Source: Nitrosomonas nitrosa
GTDB lineage: Bacteria > Pseudomonadota > Gammaproteobacteria > Burkholderiales > Nitrosomonadaceae
Length of the DNA: 64,000 nt
Direction: 5' to 3'
Assembly (NCBI RefSeq): GCF_003051105.1
Contig: NZ_QAOO01000007.1
Span: 62,001-126,000, forward strand
Translations under genes and position numbers: made by a program
The notes under the pieces: generated by a model
What the model saw: only the letters and a program-made list of their open reading frames with translations
The model's database searches: none
What the model was told of the DNA's origin: nothing
Shown here: positions 19,252 through 29,176 of the stretch, piece after piece
Layout: each line of letters begins with the position of its first letter
Position numbering within the stretch: the stretch's first letter is position 1

Positions 19252-19689
19252 TTACTCAGCTGATGTCACGTTGATCTTCTTGGGTTGCACAGATTCTCGT
19301 TTAGGAATCGTGATTTCCAGCACACCATGTTTAGAAACGGCCGATATTGCTTCCGGATTTGCTGTATCGGGTAGGCTAAAGCGGCGATAAAATGAACCAA
19401 AGGTTCTTTCTACTCGCTTATATCCCTCTTTTTCTGTTTTCGCCTCGGTTTTTTTCTCACCTTTGATCGTCAATACGCCATTTTCCATGCTAATATCGAT
19501 TTCTTCTGGCTTAACTCCAGCCAAATCGGCATACAAAACAAACTTATCGGGCTCTTCTTTGATATCAACTGCCGGCGCCCACTCCGCAGTCGCTGAAGAA
19601 CCTTCTCGGACTACATCGCCTCGCATTTGTTCCAATTCTTTTTGAAGTTGGGTTAACAAACCCCAAGGTTCATATCGTGTAATTGCCAT
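19252..19689 (-). CDS. Hsp20-family small heat-shock protein
   Basis: An ATP-independent holdase that binds unfolding proteins. The 145-residue protein has an alpha-crystallin domain from about 38 to 130 (VDIKEEPDKFVLYADLAGV, GVLTIKGEKK, FYRRFSLPD) and the C-terminal I-x-I anchor seen as EITIPKR. I chose the ATG at 19689 because GGAGG lies 8 nt before it; the upstream in-frame ATG would place that site inside the coding region. Confidence 0.93.
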   Translation of the reverse strand: MAITRYEPWGLLTQLQKELEQMRGDVVREGSSATAEWAPAVDIKEEPDKFVLYADLAGVKPEEIDISMENGVLTIKGEKKTEAKTEKEGYKRVERTFGSFYRRFSLPDTANPEAISAVSKHGVLEITIPKRESVQPKKINVTSAE

Positions 19690-19694
19690 AACTA

Positions 19695-19743
19695 CCTCCA
19701 TGTTAAATAATAGGCTTCTCTTGAGTACAACCTCATGAGGAAA
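19695..19743 (-). promoter_or_regulatory. Possible RNA thermometer in the hsp20 leader
   Basis: In the minus-strand leader, TTTCCTCATG (19743-19734) can pair with CATGGAGG (19702-19695), which holds the ribosome site, leaving one G bulged. A sequestered ribosome site with a bulge is the principle of ROSE-type thermometers common before small heat-shock genes. The upstream segment is also part of a local palindrome (CCTCATGAGG), which would compete. Paper fold only. Confidence 0.25.
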
Positions 19744-20026
19744 CCTTTATAACTTCTCCTCAGGAAAACCCTTCGATTAAGTGGTAAAGGATTATGGCAG
19801 TAATATAGGATCACTGATCCTGTTTTCAACTTATATTCAATAAAAACTTATAGTGATCGATTGAATAAAGAGCTCATATGATCATGCACAGCGCTCAGGG
19901 CACTAATTGATAGAAAATCTGGTCTATTTCTAAAAAGACCTGTCATAAAGCGTTATGATGCGAATAAAGTATCAATATGTTGTAGCGATTCAAGCATAAT
20001 TTTTCAGCCACTATGGAGAATTACCG
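19703..20026. other. Intergenic leader region between hsp20 and a small membrane gene
   Basis: About 320 bp of AT-rich sequence between divergent genes. It should hold the promoters of both. I see the possible hsp20 thermometer but no confident sigma-32 or sigma-70 pair and no other gene. Confidence 0.5.
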
Positions 20027-20191
20027 ATGTTCAAAAAACCTCGTACCAACCGTGTATTATCCATTCCCCTATTTATTCTGGGTGGCTTACTCATCTTATT
20101 TGCACCCGAGAATGCATGGATCGGGACGATCCTTCTAGGCCTTGGCCTGGGTGTGGAAATTGTCGCATTGATAGTCAATCACCGTAAATAA
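20027..20191 (+). CDS. Small two-helix membrane protein (54 aa)
   Basis: A 54-residue open frame with a GGAGAA ribosome site 8 nt before its ATG. After a basic start (MFKKPRTNR) come two hydrophobic segments, about 11-24 and 30-47, separated by a short APENAW turn, and a basic tail (NHRK). This is a typical small inner-membrane hairpin. No family recognised. It converges on the HhH protein gene. Confidence 0.7.
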   Translation: MFKKPRTNRVLSIPLFILGGLLILFAPENAWIGTILLGLGLGVEIVALIVNHRK

Positions 20192-20248
20192 AGCTCGATG
20201 TCATTATTCTATGTTCAAGTAATCGAAGCCCTGGACACACGGGAACAA

Positions 20249-20950
20249 TTACTGCCCTATCCCAACCAGTCTCCGATGACGACCCTCGCTCCGTCTAATC
20301 TCCAGTCCCTTCCTGATCATTGCTGCTTCAAAATCACAAAAGCGCTCTGCCGTCATTCCGCATTTTTTCCATAACCCCTGCAAATAGGCGAGCACATCAT
20401 CAGGATCACCGTTCCAGTTATCCGGAAAATAACCGAGTATCTGCGCCGCCTTAAGCGCAAGGGGTGACAGCGGGGGATTTGCTTTTATCCATCTCCCACG
20501 TAGCTCTCGTAAAAAAATATTGACTGTTACCTTACCCACTCCCTTGCCTAGATCCATGATACGTTGCTCTAGATCCCGATCATCTGTAGCTGCAGCATGT
20601 AGCTCATTAAGATTGCCTGCATAGTCCTTTAGTAAAGCATGATTGACATCAAGTAGCTTGGTCGCAGTTTTATAGTCATATCGTACATAGCCTCCTTGAT
20701 CTAGCAAACTGACCAACTTGTCCCAGCCCCTCTCAATCATCCGTTTTGGTGTGAGTATGTCATTCTTCGCAAATACATGCCAAGTACGCGTAGCAACACT
20801 TCCAGAAATAGGCGCACCATAAAGTAAAGACGCAACAAACCATTTGTAAACTTCATGGGTGTTTAAGCTATCTAAATTGATTCCAAGCTTCGCAGCATAG
20901 CTTCCTCCCATTTGAGTCACCAAGGCCGGTGGGGATAAATGATTGCTCAT
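20249..20950 (-). CDS. Helix-hairpin-helix (HhH-GPD-like) DNA-binding protein
   Basis: A 233-residue cytoplasmic protein related to the endonuclease III/HhH-GPD fold: the stretch LGKGVGKVTVNIFLREL near 133-149 has the hairpin pattern, preceded by helices with an endonuclease-like YGAPISG segment. The catalytic Lys and Asp of Nth are not evident and there is no 4Fe-4S cysteine set. It may be a divergent DNA-binding or repair protein. Function unknown. Single gene. Confidence 0.6.
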   Translation of the reverse strand: MSNHLSPPALVTQMGGSYAAKLGINLDSLNTHEVYKWFVASLLYGAPISGSVATRTWHVFAKNDILTPKRMIERGWDKLVSLLDQGGYVRYDYKTATKLLDVNHALLKDYAGNLNELHAAATDDRDLEQRIMDLGKGVGKVTVNIFLRELRGRWIKANPPLSPLALKAAQILGYFPDNWNGDPDDVLAYLQGLWKKCGMTAERFCDFEAAMIRKGLEIRRSEGRHRRLVGIGQ

Positions 20951-21108
20951 TTCATGAGCTCTCTTGATTCAGCATCAATTACTTTGAGATAGATATCACT
21001 TTTTTCTATTTGCTTGTAGATGCACCATAAAAGCAATATTCTTTTCATACCTTGATCCGCTGGTCAGTGATCGAAACTGATTGGTTATTTGCACAGAGAG
21101 GAAATAAC

Positions 21109-21752
21109 ATGAAATATTACCGTGAATCTTATCTAGGAAATGCCGACCGCCCTCGTTTCTTCCCTCAGATAGCGCTTATTGCGCTAATGATTGCACTTTT
21201 CGCCTGTTTCATCCAGACAACCCGCGCCGAGGATAACACTTCATCAATTAATAAGGAGAAGACAATGGCACTCACCCTGACATCCCCTTCTTTCACTCAT
21301 GATGGTATGATTCCGACCCTATATACCTGTGATGGCCAAGATATTTCCCCGGCACTTTCCTGGTCGGGAGTTCCCGATCATGCTAAAAGCCTGGTACTGA
21401 TTGTCGATGATCCCGACGCTCCCGACCCTAATGCACCTAAAATGACATGGGTGCACTGGGTTCTTTATAACATTCCTGCACACGTCAACGAATTGCCCGA
21501 AAACATCGCAGGAAACAAACTACCAACGGGTACCTTACAGGGTATTAACGATTGGAAGCGTACTGGATATGGTGGACCTTGCCCCCCATTGGTGTGCACC
21601 GCTATTTCCACAAATTATATGCTCTGGATGTTGTCTTACCTGATTTAAAACATCCGACCAAATCTGAGCTTGAAGCTGCTATGCAAGGCCACATTATTAC
21701 ACAAACAGAATTAATCGGACGTTATCACCGCCATTCGCAGGAAACCGATTAA
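21109..21752 (+). pseudogene. YbhB/YbcL-family (PEBP/RKIP-like) protein, frameshifted
   Basis: A phosphatidylethanolamine-binding-protein family member with a signal or membrane segment (about residues 19-38), then the PEBP core: TPSFT-like start, DGQDISPALSW, VDDPDAPDP, WVHWVLYNIP. In frame 1 the protein reads GYGGPCPP and then goes out of frame. The family continuation IGVHRYFHKLYALD, through to ELIGRYHRHSQ, follows in another frame and ends at 21752. The shift is at a run of six C (21582-21587); one more C restores the frame. It is either a real mutation or a sequencing error. The ATG has a GAGG site. Confidence 0.85.
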
Positions 21753-21894
21753 TTTATATAGCGCACCTTATACAGACTATGCTGCTTATCTTTCCGAAAA
21801 AGCGCATAAATAATCTATAAGAATAATGCTCTGCGCCTTGCTCCACCGATACCCTACTCATGCTGACATCGTGCTTCTTATGAATAGGGTATTG

Positions 21895-22788
<894 letters not shown>

Positions 22789-22936
22789 CTAAATGTGAAC
22801 AGTTTAAATTAAATATTTCCAGCAATATCAAGTTATGATTGCCAATTAGTCAATATTAGGCTGATTTACACTTCTTTCGTACCAAATTATTGGTGATACG
22901 ATTCCGTTTCAACGCTATTTTACTGTAAGATCAAAA

Positions 22937-23545
22937 ATGAATTTACTCATACCAAAAATGAAACGCATGAAATATAAAAATCTTTTGTTACTTGTATTGC
23001 CTTTTCTTATCCTATCTGGATGCGTGCCGCTTGCTGTAACCGGTGTGGGTGTCGGTGCTGGGACGGGAGCACTCATGAGCGAGGATCGCCGCACCACAGG
23101 AATTTTTATTGAAGATCAAGCGATTGAACTTAAAACAAGCAGGCGGATCCACGAACAACTCGAACGCAATGTTCGTATCAATGTCACCAGTTTTAATCGC
23201 AATGTGCTCTTGACAGGAGAAGCTCCCAATGAATCCATGAAGATGGAAGCCGAGAAGCTCGCTATGAGCATCGATAATGTTCGTAATGTTTTCAATGAAA
23301 TTGAAATAGCTGAAAGAACTGCACTTTCTGCACGAACGAATGATTCTCTGATTACATCAAAGGTGAAAGGGCGTTTTCTTAGCCAAAGAAAATTTCAAAT
23401 AAACTATATCAAAGTGGTTACCGAGAATAGCGTTGTCTATTTACTCGGGCTCGTTACCCGTGAAGAGGCGGATGATGCAGCTCAAATAGCGAGCACAACA
23501 GCCGGAGTAAGGAAAGTTGTCAAGGTATTCGAATATCTTAACTAG
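22937..23545 (+). CDS. BON-domain outer-membrane lipoprotein (YraP/OsmY-like)
   Basis: A 202-residue exported lipoprotein. A basic start and hydrophobic stretch lead to the lipobox LSGC with Cys28. Two BON domains follow, about 62-125 and 135-200, which typically bind phospholipid or membrane. A Gly/Val-rich segment after the Cys is common to YraP-like proteins. In-frame ATGs at 22958 and 22967 are equally good starts. The next gene begins 11 bp after its stop. Confidence 0.85.
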   Translation: MNLLIPKMKRMKYKNLLLLVLPFLILSGCVPLAVTGVGVGAGTGALMSEDRRTTGIFIEDQAIELKTSRRIHEQLERNVRINVTSFNRNVLLTGEAPNESMKMEAEKLAMSIDNVRNVFNEIEIAERTALSARTNDSLITSKVKGRFLSQRKFQINYIKVVTENSVVYLLGLVTREEADDAAQIASTTAGVRKVVKVFEYLN

Positions 23546-23555
23546 TTTCAGTTGA

Positions 23556-24923
23556 ATGCTACCGATCGATTTTATAACTCAGCTCCATACGCTACTTCCT
23601 CCCGAGCGGATTTATACTGATCCGGTAGAATGCTATAGCTACGCATACGATAATAGTAGAAAAATTTTCCCACCTGAGGCGGTTGTTTTTCCACTTACTA
23701 TCGAGGAAATTCAAGCAATTACGGTACTTTGCAATGCCCACAATATCCCTCTAACCCCACGCGGACGTGGAACAGGCACATCGGGAGGTAGTCTCCCCGA
23801 AAAAGGCGGGGTTGCATTATCACTTGAGCGCATGGTAAGGATCATCCAAGTTGATCTAGCGAACAGGGTTATCGTTGCCGAGCCCGGCGTACTCAATCAA
23901 GAGATTCAAGAGGCTGTCAAGCCTGCCGGTTTTTTTTGGCCACCCGATCCATCAAGCGCAGGCTTCTCTACTATTGGAGGAAATCTCGCCACCAGCGCGG
24001 GGGGGCCTCATGCTGTAAAATACGGCACCACACGAGATCATGTATTAGGATTAAAGGCAGTAACCGGCGCGGGGATACCCATTAAAACGGGCTGTTACAC
24101 GACAAAAGGTGTAGTTGGTTACGACCTCACACGATTGCTCATTGGATCTGAAGGCACGCTTGCGATCATTGTAGAAGCAACCCTTAAACTAACACCCTTG
24201 CCCGAGAAGCTGGGCGGTTTAGTCGCGCATTACCGAGATTCCATCAGCTGCGCAGCCGCAATCGTGTCGATCATGGGGATTTCCAAGGGGCCCAGCGCCT
24301 TAGAATTCCTTGATGCAGGCGCTTTAAATCTGATACGAAATCGTTTCCCAGATTTACTGCCTGCACACTCCCAGGCAATGCTGATGATCGAAGTTGACGG
24401 ATCACAACACGATATTTCTGAAATCTCGCAAACTATTCTAGCCGCTTGCCGCAACCCAGGTCTGCTACATGCAGAACAAACCACTGACACAGCACATTTA
24501 TGGAAAGCTCGAAAAGCGTTATCACCACTGCTACGCGACATTGCGCCGAAGAAAATCAATGAGGATATCGTGGTCCCCGTAAATACATTACCACAATTTC
24601 TAGATCAGCTCGCATCACTCACTCGTCACTATCAAATAGCGAATGTCAACTTTGGGCATGCCGGTAACGGTAACATTCATGTCAATCTTCTTATCGATCC
24701 AGATAACAAGGAGGAAAGCATCCGGGCGGAAAAATGCTTGAATGAAATTTTTGACCTCGTTATCAATCTTAACGGTACGTTGTCGGGCGAACATGGTGTT
24801 GGAAGCGAGAAACGTGCTTATATTCATAAAGAAATCGATCCTCCCACGCTTACCATCATGAAAGGTATTAAGCAGTTATTCGATCCTAACAATATCCTTA
24901 ATCCAGGAAAATTATTTCCTTAA
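23556..24923 (+). CDS. GlcD-type FAD-linked oxidase (glycolate/D-lactate family)
   Basis: A flavoprotein that oxidises a 2-hydroxy acid. The 455 residues show the VAO-type FAD domain (PRGRGTGTSGGSLPE near 67-81; PDPSSAGFSTIGGNLATSAG near 130-150) and the FAD-oxidase C domain with NFGHAGNGNIH and SGEHGVG. The glycolate oxidase partners glcE and glcF are not adjacent, so glycolate or D-lactate are both possible substrates. Confidence 0.9.
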   Translation: MLPIDFITQLHTLLPPERIYTDPVECYSYAYDNSRKIFPPEAVVFPLTIEEIQAITVLCNAHNIPLTPRGRGTGTSGGSLPEKGGVALSLERMVRIIQVDLANRVIVAEPGVLNQEIQEAVKPAGFFWPPDPSSAGFSTIGGNLATSAGGPHAVKYGTTRDHVLGLKAVTGAGIPIKTGCYTTKGVVGYDLTRLLIGSEGTLAIIVEATLKLTPLPEKLGGLVAHYRDSISCAAAIVSIMGISKGPSALEFLDAGALNLIRNRFPDLLPAHSQAMLMIEVDGSQHDISEISQTILAACRNPGLLHAEQTTDTAHLWKARKALSPLLRDIAPKKINEDIVVPVNTLPQFLDQLASLTRHYQIANVNFGHAGNGNIHVNLLIDPDNKEESIRAEKCLNEIFDLVINLNGTLSGEHGVGSEKRAYIHKEIDPPTLTIMKGIKQLFDPNNILNPGKLFP

Positions 24924-24933
24924 CAAGCTCAAC

Positions 24934-24965
24934 AAAAAACCCCGTTATTAAAACGGGGTTTTTTG
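24934..24965. terminator. Bidirectional terminator between the GlcD-like gene and ctaB
   Basis: The stem AAAAAACCCCGTT with AACGGGGTTTTTT, flanked by A and T tracts, serves both the plus-strand oxidase gene and the minus-strand cytochrome oxidase operon, whose last gene stops at 24990. Confidence 0.9.
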
Positions 24966-24989
24966 TTTTAGTTACTACTGATTGGGTGA

Positions 24990-25883
24990 CTAAAAATAAA
25001 AATAATGGTCAACAAGCAGAACTACGAATAGTAGTGCCAGATAAAGAATTGAATATCTAAAGGTGGTTCGTGCTATTTGATCGCTATAGTTGCGGTAAAT
25101 TTGCAAAGCATAGTAGAAGAAAATAGCATTAAGCACGATCGAGCCACCCAGATAAATCAAACCACTCATTTGAGAAATATAAGGTAGCAATGTCACTACA
25201 CAAAGGATGATGGTATACAACAACACATGTAACCGTGTGAAATGATCACCATGCGTAACCGGTAACATAGGCATACCTATCTGTGCGTATTCGGTTTTCC
25301 TGTAAAGAGCCAGCGCCCAGAAATGAGGAGGGGTCCATGCAAAAATGATCAAAAACAACAGTAACGCATCGGAGGAAATCTCACCGGTTACGGCAGCCCA
25401 TCCTAAAACCGGGGGCATTGCGCCTGACGCACCACCAATAACAATATTTTGTGGTGTCAAAGGCTTAAGTATCACAGTATAGATGATAGCATAGCCTACA
25501 AAGGTTCCAAGGGTGAGCCACATGGTCAAAGGGTTGACCCATTGATGAAGGATAAATAACCCTAGTCCTCCTACCAACCCTAAGAAGAATAGTGTCTCGG
25601 GGACACTTACTTTTCCTTGAGGTAGCGGGCGACCGCGTGTACGTGCCATAACTGCATCAAATTTGTGTTCAACAAGACAATTCAAAGCAGCAGCAGCACC
25701 CGCAACCAGCGCTATCCCAACTGTTCCAAATATCAGTTTGTCGAAAGGAACGGCGCCGGGAACAGCAAGAAACATACCGATCACAGCGGTAAATACTATC
25801 AATGACACAACGCGGGGTTTAGTAAGTCGATAGAATTGATTTATTCTCGACGTAGTTTGCCGCCATACTAAATCAGCGCTCAT
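24990..25883 (-). CDS. ctaB: Protoheme IX farnesyltransferase
   Basis: Integral-membrane prenyltransferase converting haem B to haem O for the aa3 oxidase. The 297 residues form about nine hydrophobic segments. The family motifs [19 protein letters not shown] (first Asp-rich site, near 68-86) and [20 protein letters not shown] (near 181) are intact. AGGAGG precedes the ATG. The haem A synthase ctaA, which uses its product, is not next to it. Confidence 0.96.
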   Translation of the reverse strand: MSADLVWRQTTSRINQFYRLTKPRVVSLIVFTAVIGMFLAVPGAVPFDKLIFGTVGIALVAGAAAALNCLVEHKFDAVMARTRGRPLPQGKVSVPETLFFLGLVGGLGLFILHQWVNPLTMWLTLGTFVGYAIIYTVILKPLTPQNIVIGGASGAMPPVLGWAAVTGEISSDALLLFLIIFAWTPPHFWALALYRKTEYAQIGMPMLPVTHGDHFTRLHVLLYTIILCVVTLLPYISQMSGLIYLGGSIVLNAIFFYYALQIYRNYSDQIARTTFRYSILYLALLFVVLLVDHYFYF

Positions 25884-25990
25884 TGTAATTTAACCTCCTA
25901 ATTATCGTATTAAGTCTTTATTCTTATGATTAGCCTACTTATCCAGTAAGCACGATGTACTTGTCGCTCTCATCAGGATATTATCTAAAC

Positions 25991-26572
25991 TCAATGCTCG
26001 AAATGAGATAGCTTGAGTAATAATTTCAAATCATCAGAAATCTTTTTGGGTTCGGGATCTCGCGGGTATCTCATCATTAAATTTCCCATTGGATCAACCA
26101 CATAAATGTGATCTCGTTGTGAAGATTGGGCTGGAAATTCACTCAGAAGATCACTATCTTTAGCGCTCAACAGAATAGTGCCTTCATATTCTTCTTTAAT
26201 CTCTTGTTTAGGCAGCGATTGATCATCGATAAGCCATACTCGTTCTATACGGTCTTTCTCAGTGTTTTGCACCAAACGTATTTGCCTCATCAGATAAAGC
26301 TTTTTTTGGCAGTATTCATCACAGCTTCCAGAATCTATCGTGATCAATGACCACTTTCCTCTTAATTGCTTCGGCCGAAAGATTGCGTTATTCTCGATAT
26401 CGTGCGCTTGCCCTTGCAATGCTTTGACTTCTAGCAATTCACCATAATTGACGGTTCCTTCTGGGCGTATTTGTAATACGTGAAATAGATATGATGCAAT
26501 GACTGGAGACAACATGAGTAGCATCAATAAAATCAGTTTAATTCTATTTTTCCGAACTGTTTCGTTTGACAT
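25991..26572 (-). CDS. Sco-like thioredoxin-fold membrane protein
   Basis: A 193-residue inner-membrane protein with one N-terminal helix (about 11-31) and a periplasmic domain. SGSCDEYCQKKL near 92-103 gives a CxxxC pair like the copper site of Sco proteins, though without the proline after the second Cys. VVDPMGNLMMRYP near 169-181 matches the thioredoxin-fold end of this family. In betaproteobacteria such a gene follows SURF1 in the oxidase operon; a role in CuA assembly or thiol reduction is inferred. Overlaps the SURF1 gene by 29 bp. Confidence 0.78.
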   Translation of the reverse strand: MSNETVRKNRIKLILLMLLMLSPVIASYLFHVLQIRPEGTVNYGELLEVKALQGQAHDIENNAIFRPKQLRGKWSLITIDSGSCDEYCQKKLYLMRQIRLVQNTEKDRIERVWLIDDQSLPKQEIKEEYEGTILLSAKDSDLLSEFPAQSSQRDHIYVVDPMGNLMMRYPRDPEPKKISDDLKLLLKLSHFEH

Positions 26573-27257
26573 TTAATATCAGAAATATAATGCTTAGGGT
26601 TAAGGCAAAGAAAAACCATTGAAATGCGTAGCCAATATTTTTCGATGCGCCTGAATCGGATTGCGCCCACTGACGAATCAATCCATCTTCTATCCGATTA
26701 TCCTGCTGTAGCAGCAATACTGGGTGTAACGGAAGACCGGTTTTTTCTTTGTACAGATCAAAATCCAGGCTCACCCACAGATTACCTGATACCACTTCAT
26801 CCGTGAGCTGTATCGCCCGAACCATTGGCGAAGCTACGATACCTGATATAACCACCTCTTCATCAGGAAAAAAAATTTCGGGCAGATTTAATCTGTCACC
26901 TCCTGAAGCTACCCATCCACGATTTACTAAAACGTGAAATTCGCCATTCCGCATCTTCAACGGTGCTAAGATTTCATATCCGACCCTGCCTTGATAAATT
27001 TTATTATCAAGGTAAATCGCGTGTTCTTTTATAAAATGCCCACGCACCTCTACCTGCCTATGCAAAAAATCTTCAAGCTTAATTGGTGAGGATGGCAACG
27101 TAACGATGGGTTCTTGAGCATACTGTGCAATTTTTTCATGGCGATCTATTTTTTCATTCGCCCGCGATAACTGCCAGATTCCCAATCTTACAAAAATAGC
27201 TACAAAAACCAATGTAAGTATGACTGTCCACCATCGTGGCCTAAATTGATAGCTCAT
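26544..27257 (-). CDS. SURF1-family cytochrome oxidase assembly protein
   Basis: Helps load haem A into subunit I. The 237-residue protein has the SURF1 layout: an N-terminal helix (about 10-24, LGIWQLSRANEK after it), a periplasmic domain with RGHFIKEHAIYLDNK and VLVNRGWVASG, and a C-terminal helix (about 210-230). It sits in the oxidase operon after ctaE, and its 3' end overlaps the Sco-like gene. Confidence 0.92.
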   Translation of the reverse strand: MSYQFRPRWWTVILTLVFVAIFVRLGIWQLSRANEKIDRHEKIAQYAQEPIVTLPSSPIKLEDFLHRQVEVRGHFIKEHAIYLDNKIYQGRVGYEILAPLKMRNGEFHVLVNRGWVASGGDRLNLPEIFFPDEEVVISGIVASPMVRAIQLTDEVVSGNLWVSLDFDLYKEKTGLPLHPVLLLQQDNRIEDGLIRQWAQSDSGASKNIGYAFQWFFFALTLSIIFLILNVKRNSSEK

Positions 27258-27407
27258 TTTAATTGCTGAATGCAGCTCTGCATTCGTAACAATATTAGCC
27301 GCTTGTTCAATTCAGCGTAGGCCACTTTATTATTCTAGACCCCGAATCTTTAGTTTCAATATAAAAGCCCAAGGGTCTAGAAATAATTTCCAACAGTGTT
27401 TATACGC

Positions 27408-28256
27408 TTATACCAAATAAACAAATATAAACAGACCTAACCAGACCACATCAACAAAGTGCCAGTACCATGCTACCCCTTCGAAACCGAAATGATGCTC
27501 TGGTTTGAAGTGGCCAGCCGCACATCTGAAATAGATAACTATCAGCATGATGGTACCAATCGTCACATGAAAACCATGGAATCCTGTCAACATAAAGAAT
27601 GTCGAACCATAAGCGCCTGAGGTCAATTTGAGGTTGAGATCCGCATACGCATGACCATACTCATAAATCTGAAAGCCGAGAAATACCACACCCAGCGCAA
27701 TGGTTGCAAGCAGCCATAGCTTGAGCGCTTCCCGTCTATTTTCTTTTAACGCCCAATGTGCCAAGGTTACCGTTACACCGGAGGAAAGTAATAAGAATGT
27801 GTTAATGGCCGGTATACCCCATGCTCCCATCGGGGTAAATTGTTCAGTGATACCTGGCCCAGCTGTTGGCCATCCACCCGCGAAATCAGGCCAAAGCAGA
27901 TCATGCTCTGCATCGGCAAGCCATGGGATGGACAACGCACGCATATAAAAGAGTGCACCGAAGAAAGCAGCAAAGAACGCGACTTCTGAAAATATAAACC
28001 AGCTCATTCCCCAACGGAATGATTTATCTTCCTGTGCTCCATATTTGCCGCTTTCGCTCTCTCTTGCAACTTCACCAAACCAACCAAACAACATATAAAT
28101 GAGAATAGCGAAACCTATAGCCAGAGACCAATAGCCTACTGGCATTTTATTCATGGTAAATACAGCGCCAAATCCCAAGAAGAAAAGCGCTGACGATCCT
28201 ACTATAGGCCACTTAGATGGCGCAGGCACATAATAATGACCCGTTCCTTGACTCAT
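27408..28256 (-). CDS. ctaE: Cytochrome c oxidase subunit III
   Basis: Core subunit of the aa3 oxidase, 282 residues with seven predicted membrane helices. Typical stretches are YYVPAPSKWPI at the start, FRWGMSWFIFSEVAFFAAFF, FFMLTGFHGFHVTIG, and WYWHFVDVVWLGLFIFVYL at the C terminus. AGGAG precedes the ATG. Placed 28 bp after the DUF2970 gene. Confidence 0.97.
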   Translation of the reverse strand: MSQGTGHYYVPAPSKWPIVGSSALFFLGFGAVFTMNKMPVGYWSLAIGFAILIYMLFGWFGEVARESESGKYGAQEDKSFRWGMSWFIFSEVAFFAAFFGALFYMRALSIPWLADAEHDLLWPDFAGGWPTAGPGITEQFTPMGAWGIPAINTFLLLSSGVTVTLAHWALKENRREALKLWLLATIALGVVFLGFQIYEYGHAYADLNLKLTSGAYGSTFFMLTGFHGFHVTIGTIMLIVIYFRCAAGHFKPEHHFGFEGVAWYWHFVDVVWLGLFIFVYLV

Positions 28257-28284
28257 ACCAATTCTCCTGATTTTCTATAATGAA

Positions 28285-28494
28285 TTAATGTGTAACTAAT
28301 CTAACTACTAGCAATATGGTTAATACAAAAATTGCGCCGCCAATAAGTCCGCCAATGATAATTTGATGCGGCCTTATCATCTTTGCATCCTGATCGAGAT
28401 CACTCTTTTTTCGTATGCCTAGAAATGACCAAAAAACAGCTTTTGCCACTTGCCAGGTAGATGCCTTCTCCGTTGATTGTTGCTGATTGTTCAT
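28285..28494 (-). CDS. DUF2970 small membrane protein
   Basis: A 69-residue protein with a single C-terminal helix (about 45-66) after a polar N terminus; WQVAKAVFWSFLGIRKK is typical of DUF2970. In betaproteobacteria this gene sits between ctaG and ctaE, suggesting a role in oxidase assembly that is untested as far as I know. Ribosome site GAGGAT. Confidence 0.85.
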   Translation of the reverse strand: MNNQQQSTEKASTWQVAKAVFWSFLGIRKKSDLDQDAKMIRPHQIIIGGLIGGAIFVLTILLVVRLVTH

Positions 28495-28514
28495 ATCCTC
28501 GCACTTTTTATTCC

Positions 28515-29045
28515 CTACTTCCCTGTCTCCAACGAAAAGAAAGTATATGAAATTGTTACAGTACCGATATCAGCAGGTAATTGCGGATCAATCACAAATT
28601 TAACCGGCATCTGCCTAACCTCACCCGGCTCAAGAGTCTGCTTTGTAAAACAAAAACATTCAAATTTCTTTAAGTGTTTCTCTAAGAAACGCGGGCTATA
28701 GCTTGGTATAGCCTGAGCACTTAGCTTATGATCTGAATCATTTCTGATTTCATACATTATTTCTATTGATTCACCAGGATGTATCTTTGCGTTAGATTGT
28801 AGCGGCCTAAACTGCCAAGGTAAGCCGCGTACATTCGCATCGAATTCCAAAGCGATTAAGCGTGTCGTATCTACTTTGATATTTTTATCAACTGTATCCG
28901 GTTGTAGCAAATTATTGATCCCGGTCACTTCACAAAACTTTTCATACATAGGAACAAGTGCGTAACCAAAACCAAACATTACCACTGTAAAAATCAACAG
29001 TTTCTTTAGCATTGTTAAATTGGTCTTAGTTACGCTCTGTGTCAT
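28515..29045 (-). CDS. ctaG: Cytochrome c oxidase assembly protein CtaG (Cox11 type)
   Basis: Inserts CuB copper into subunit I. The 176-residue protein has one N-terminal helix (about 13-30, ending VPMYEKFCEVTG) and a periplasmic immunoglobulin-like domain with the copper motif FECFCF near 129-134, then PGEVRQMPVKFVIDP. Its ATG overlaps the stop of a 38-residue membrane protein by 2 bp. Confidence 0.95.
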   Translation of the reverse strand: MTQSVTKTNLTMLKKLLIFTVVMFGFGYALVPMYEKFCEVTGINNLLQPDTVDKNIKVDTTRLIALEFDANVRGLPWQFRPLQSNAKIHPGESIEIMYEIRNDSDHKLSAQAIPSYSPRFLEKHLKKFECFCFTKQTLEPGEVRQMPVKFVIDPQLPADIGTVTISYTFFSLETGK

Positions 29046-29158
29046 TGTTTTATCAGTACCGTTAAAAAATAAACTACTATCACCATGAGTAATAATAAAA
29101 AAGCAGTCCTCACTTTTTTACGCTTTAGTTCTTTTTCTTTATCACCATCTTGCGACAT
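29042..29158 (-). CDS. Cytochrome oxidase small assembly protein (38 aa)
   Basis: A 38-residue frame: a charged start (MSQDGDKEKELKRKK) followed by one hydrophobic helix (about 18-36). It lies between ctaD and ctaG and its TGA overlaps the ctaG ATG, which strongly supports translation. Betaproteobacterial oxidase operons carry such a tiny gene at this place, annotated as a small oxidase assembly protein. Confidence 0.8.
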   Translation of the reverse strand: MSQDGDKEKELKRKKVRTAFLLLLMVIVVYFLTVLIKQ

Positions 29159-29176
29159 ATTCAACGTTCACTTTTA

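Noticed and set aside
21582..21587. Programmed frameshifting in the YbhB-like gene
   Set aside because: No downstream stimulatory hairpin or pseudoknot is evident, and the family is not known to use frameshifting; mutation or sequencing error is simpler.
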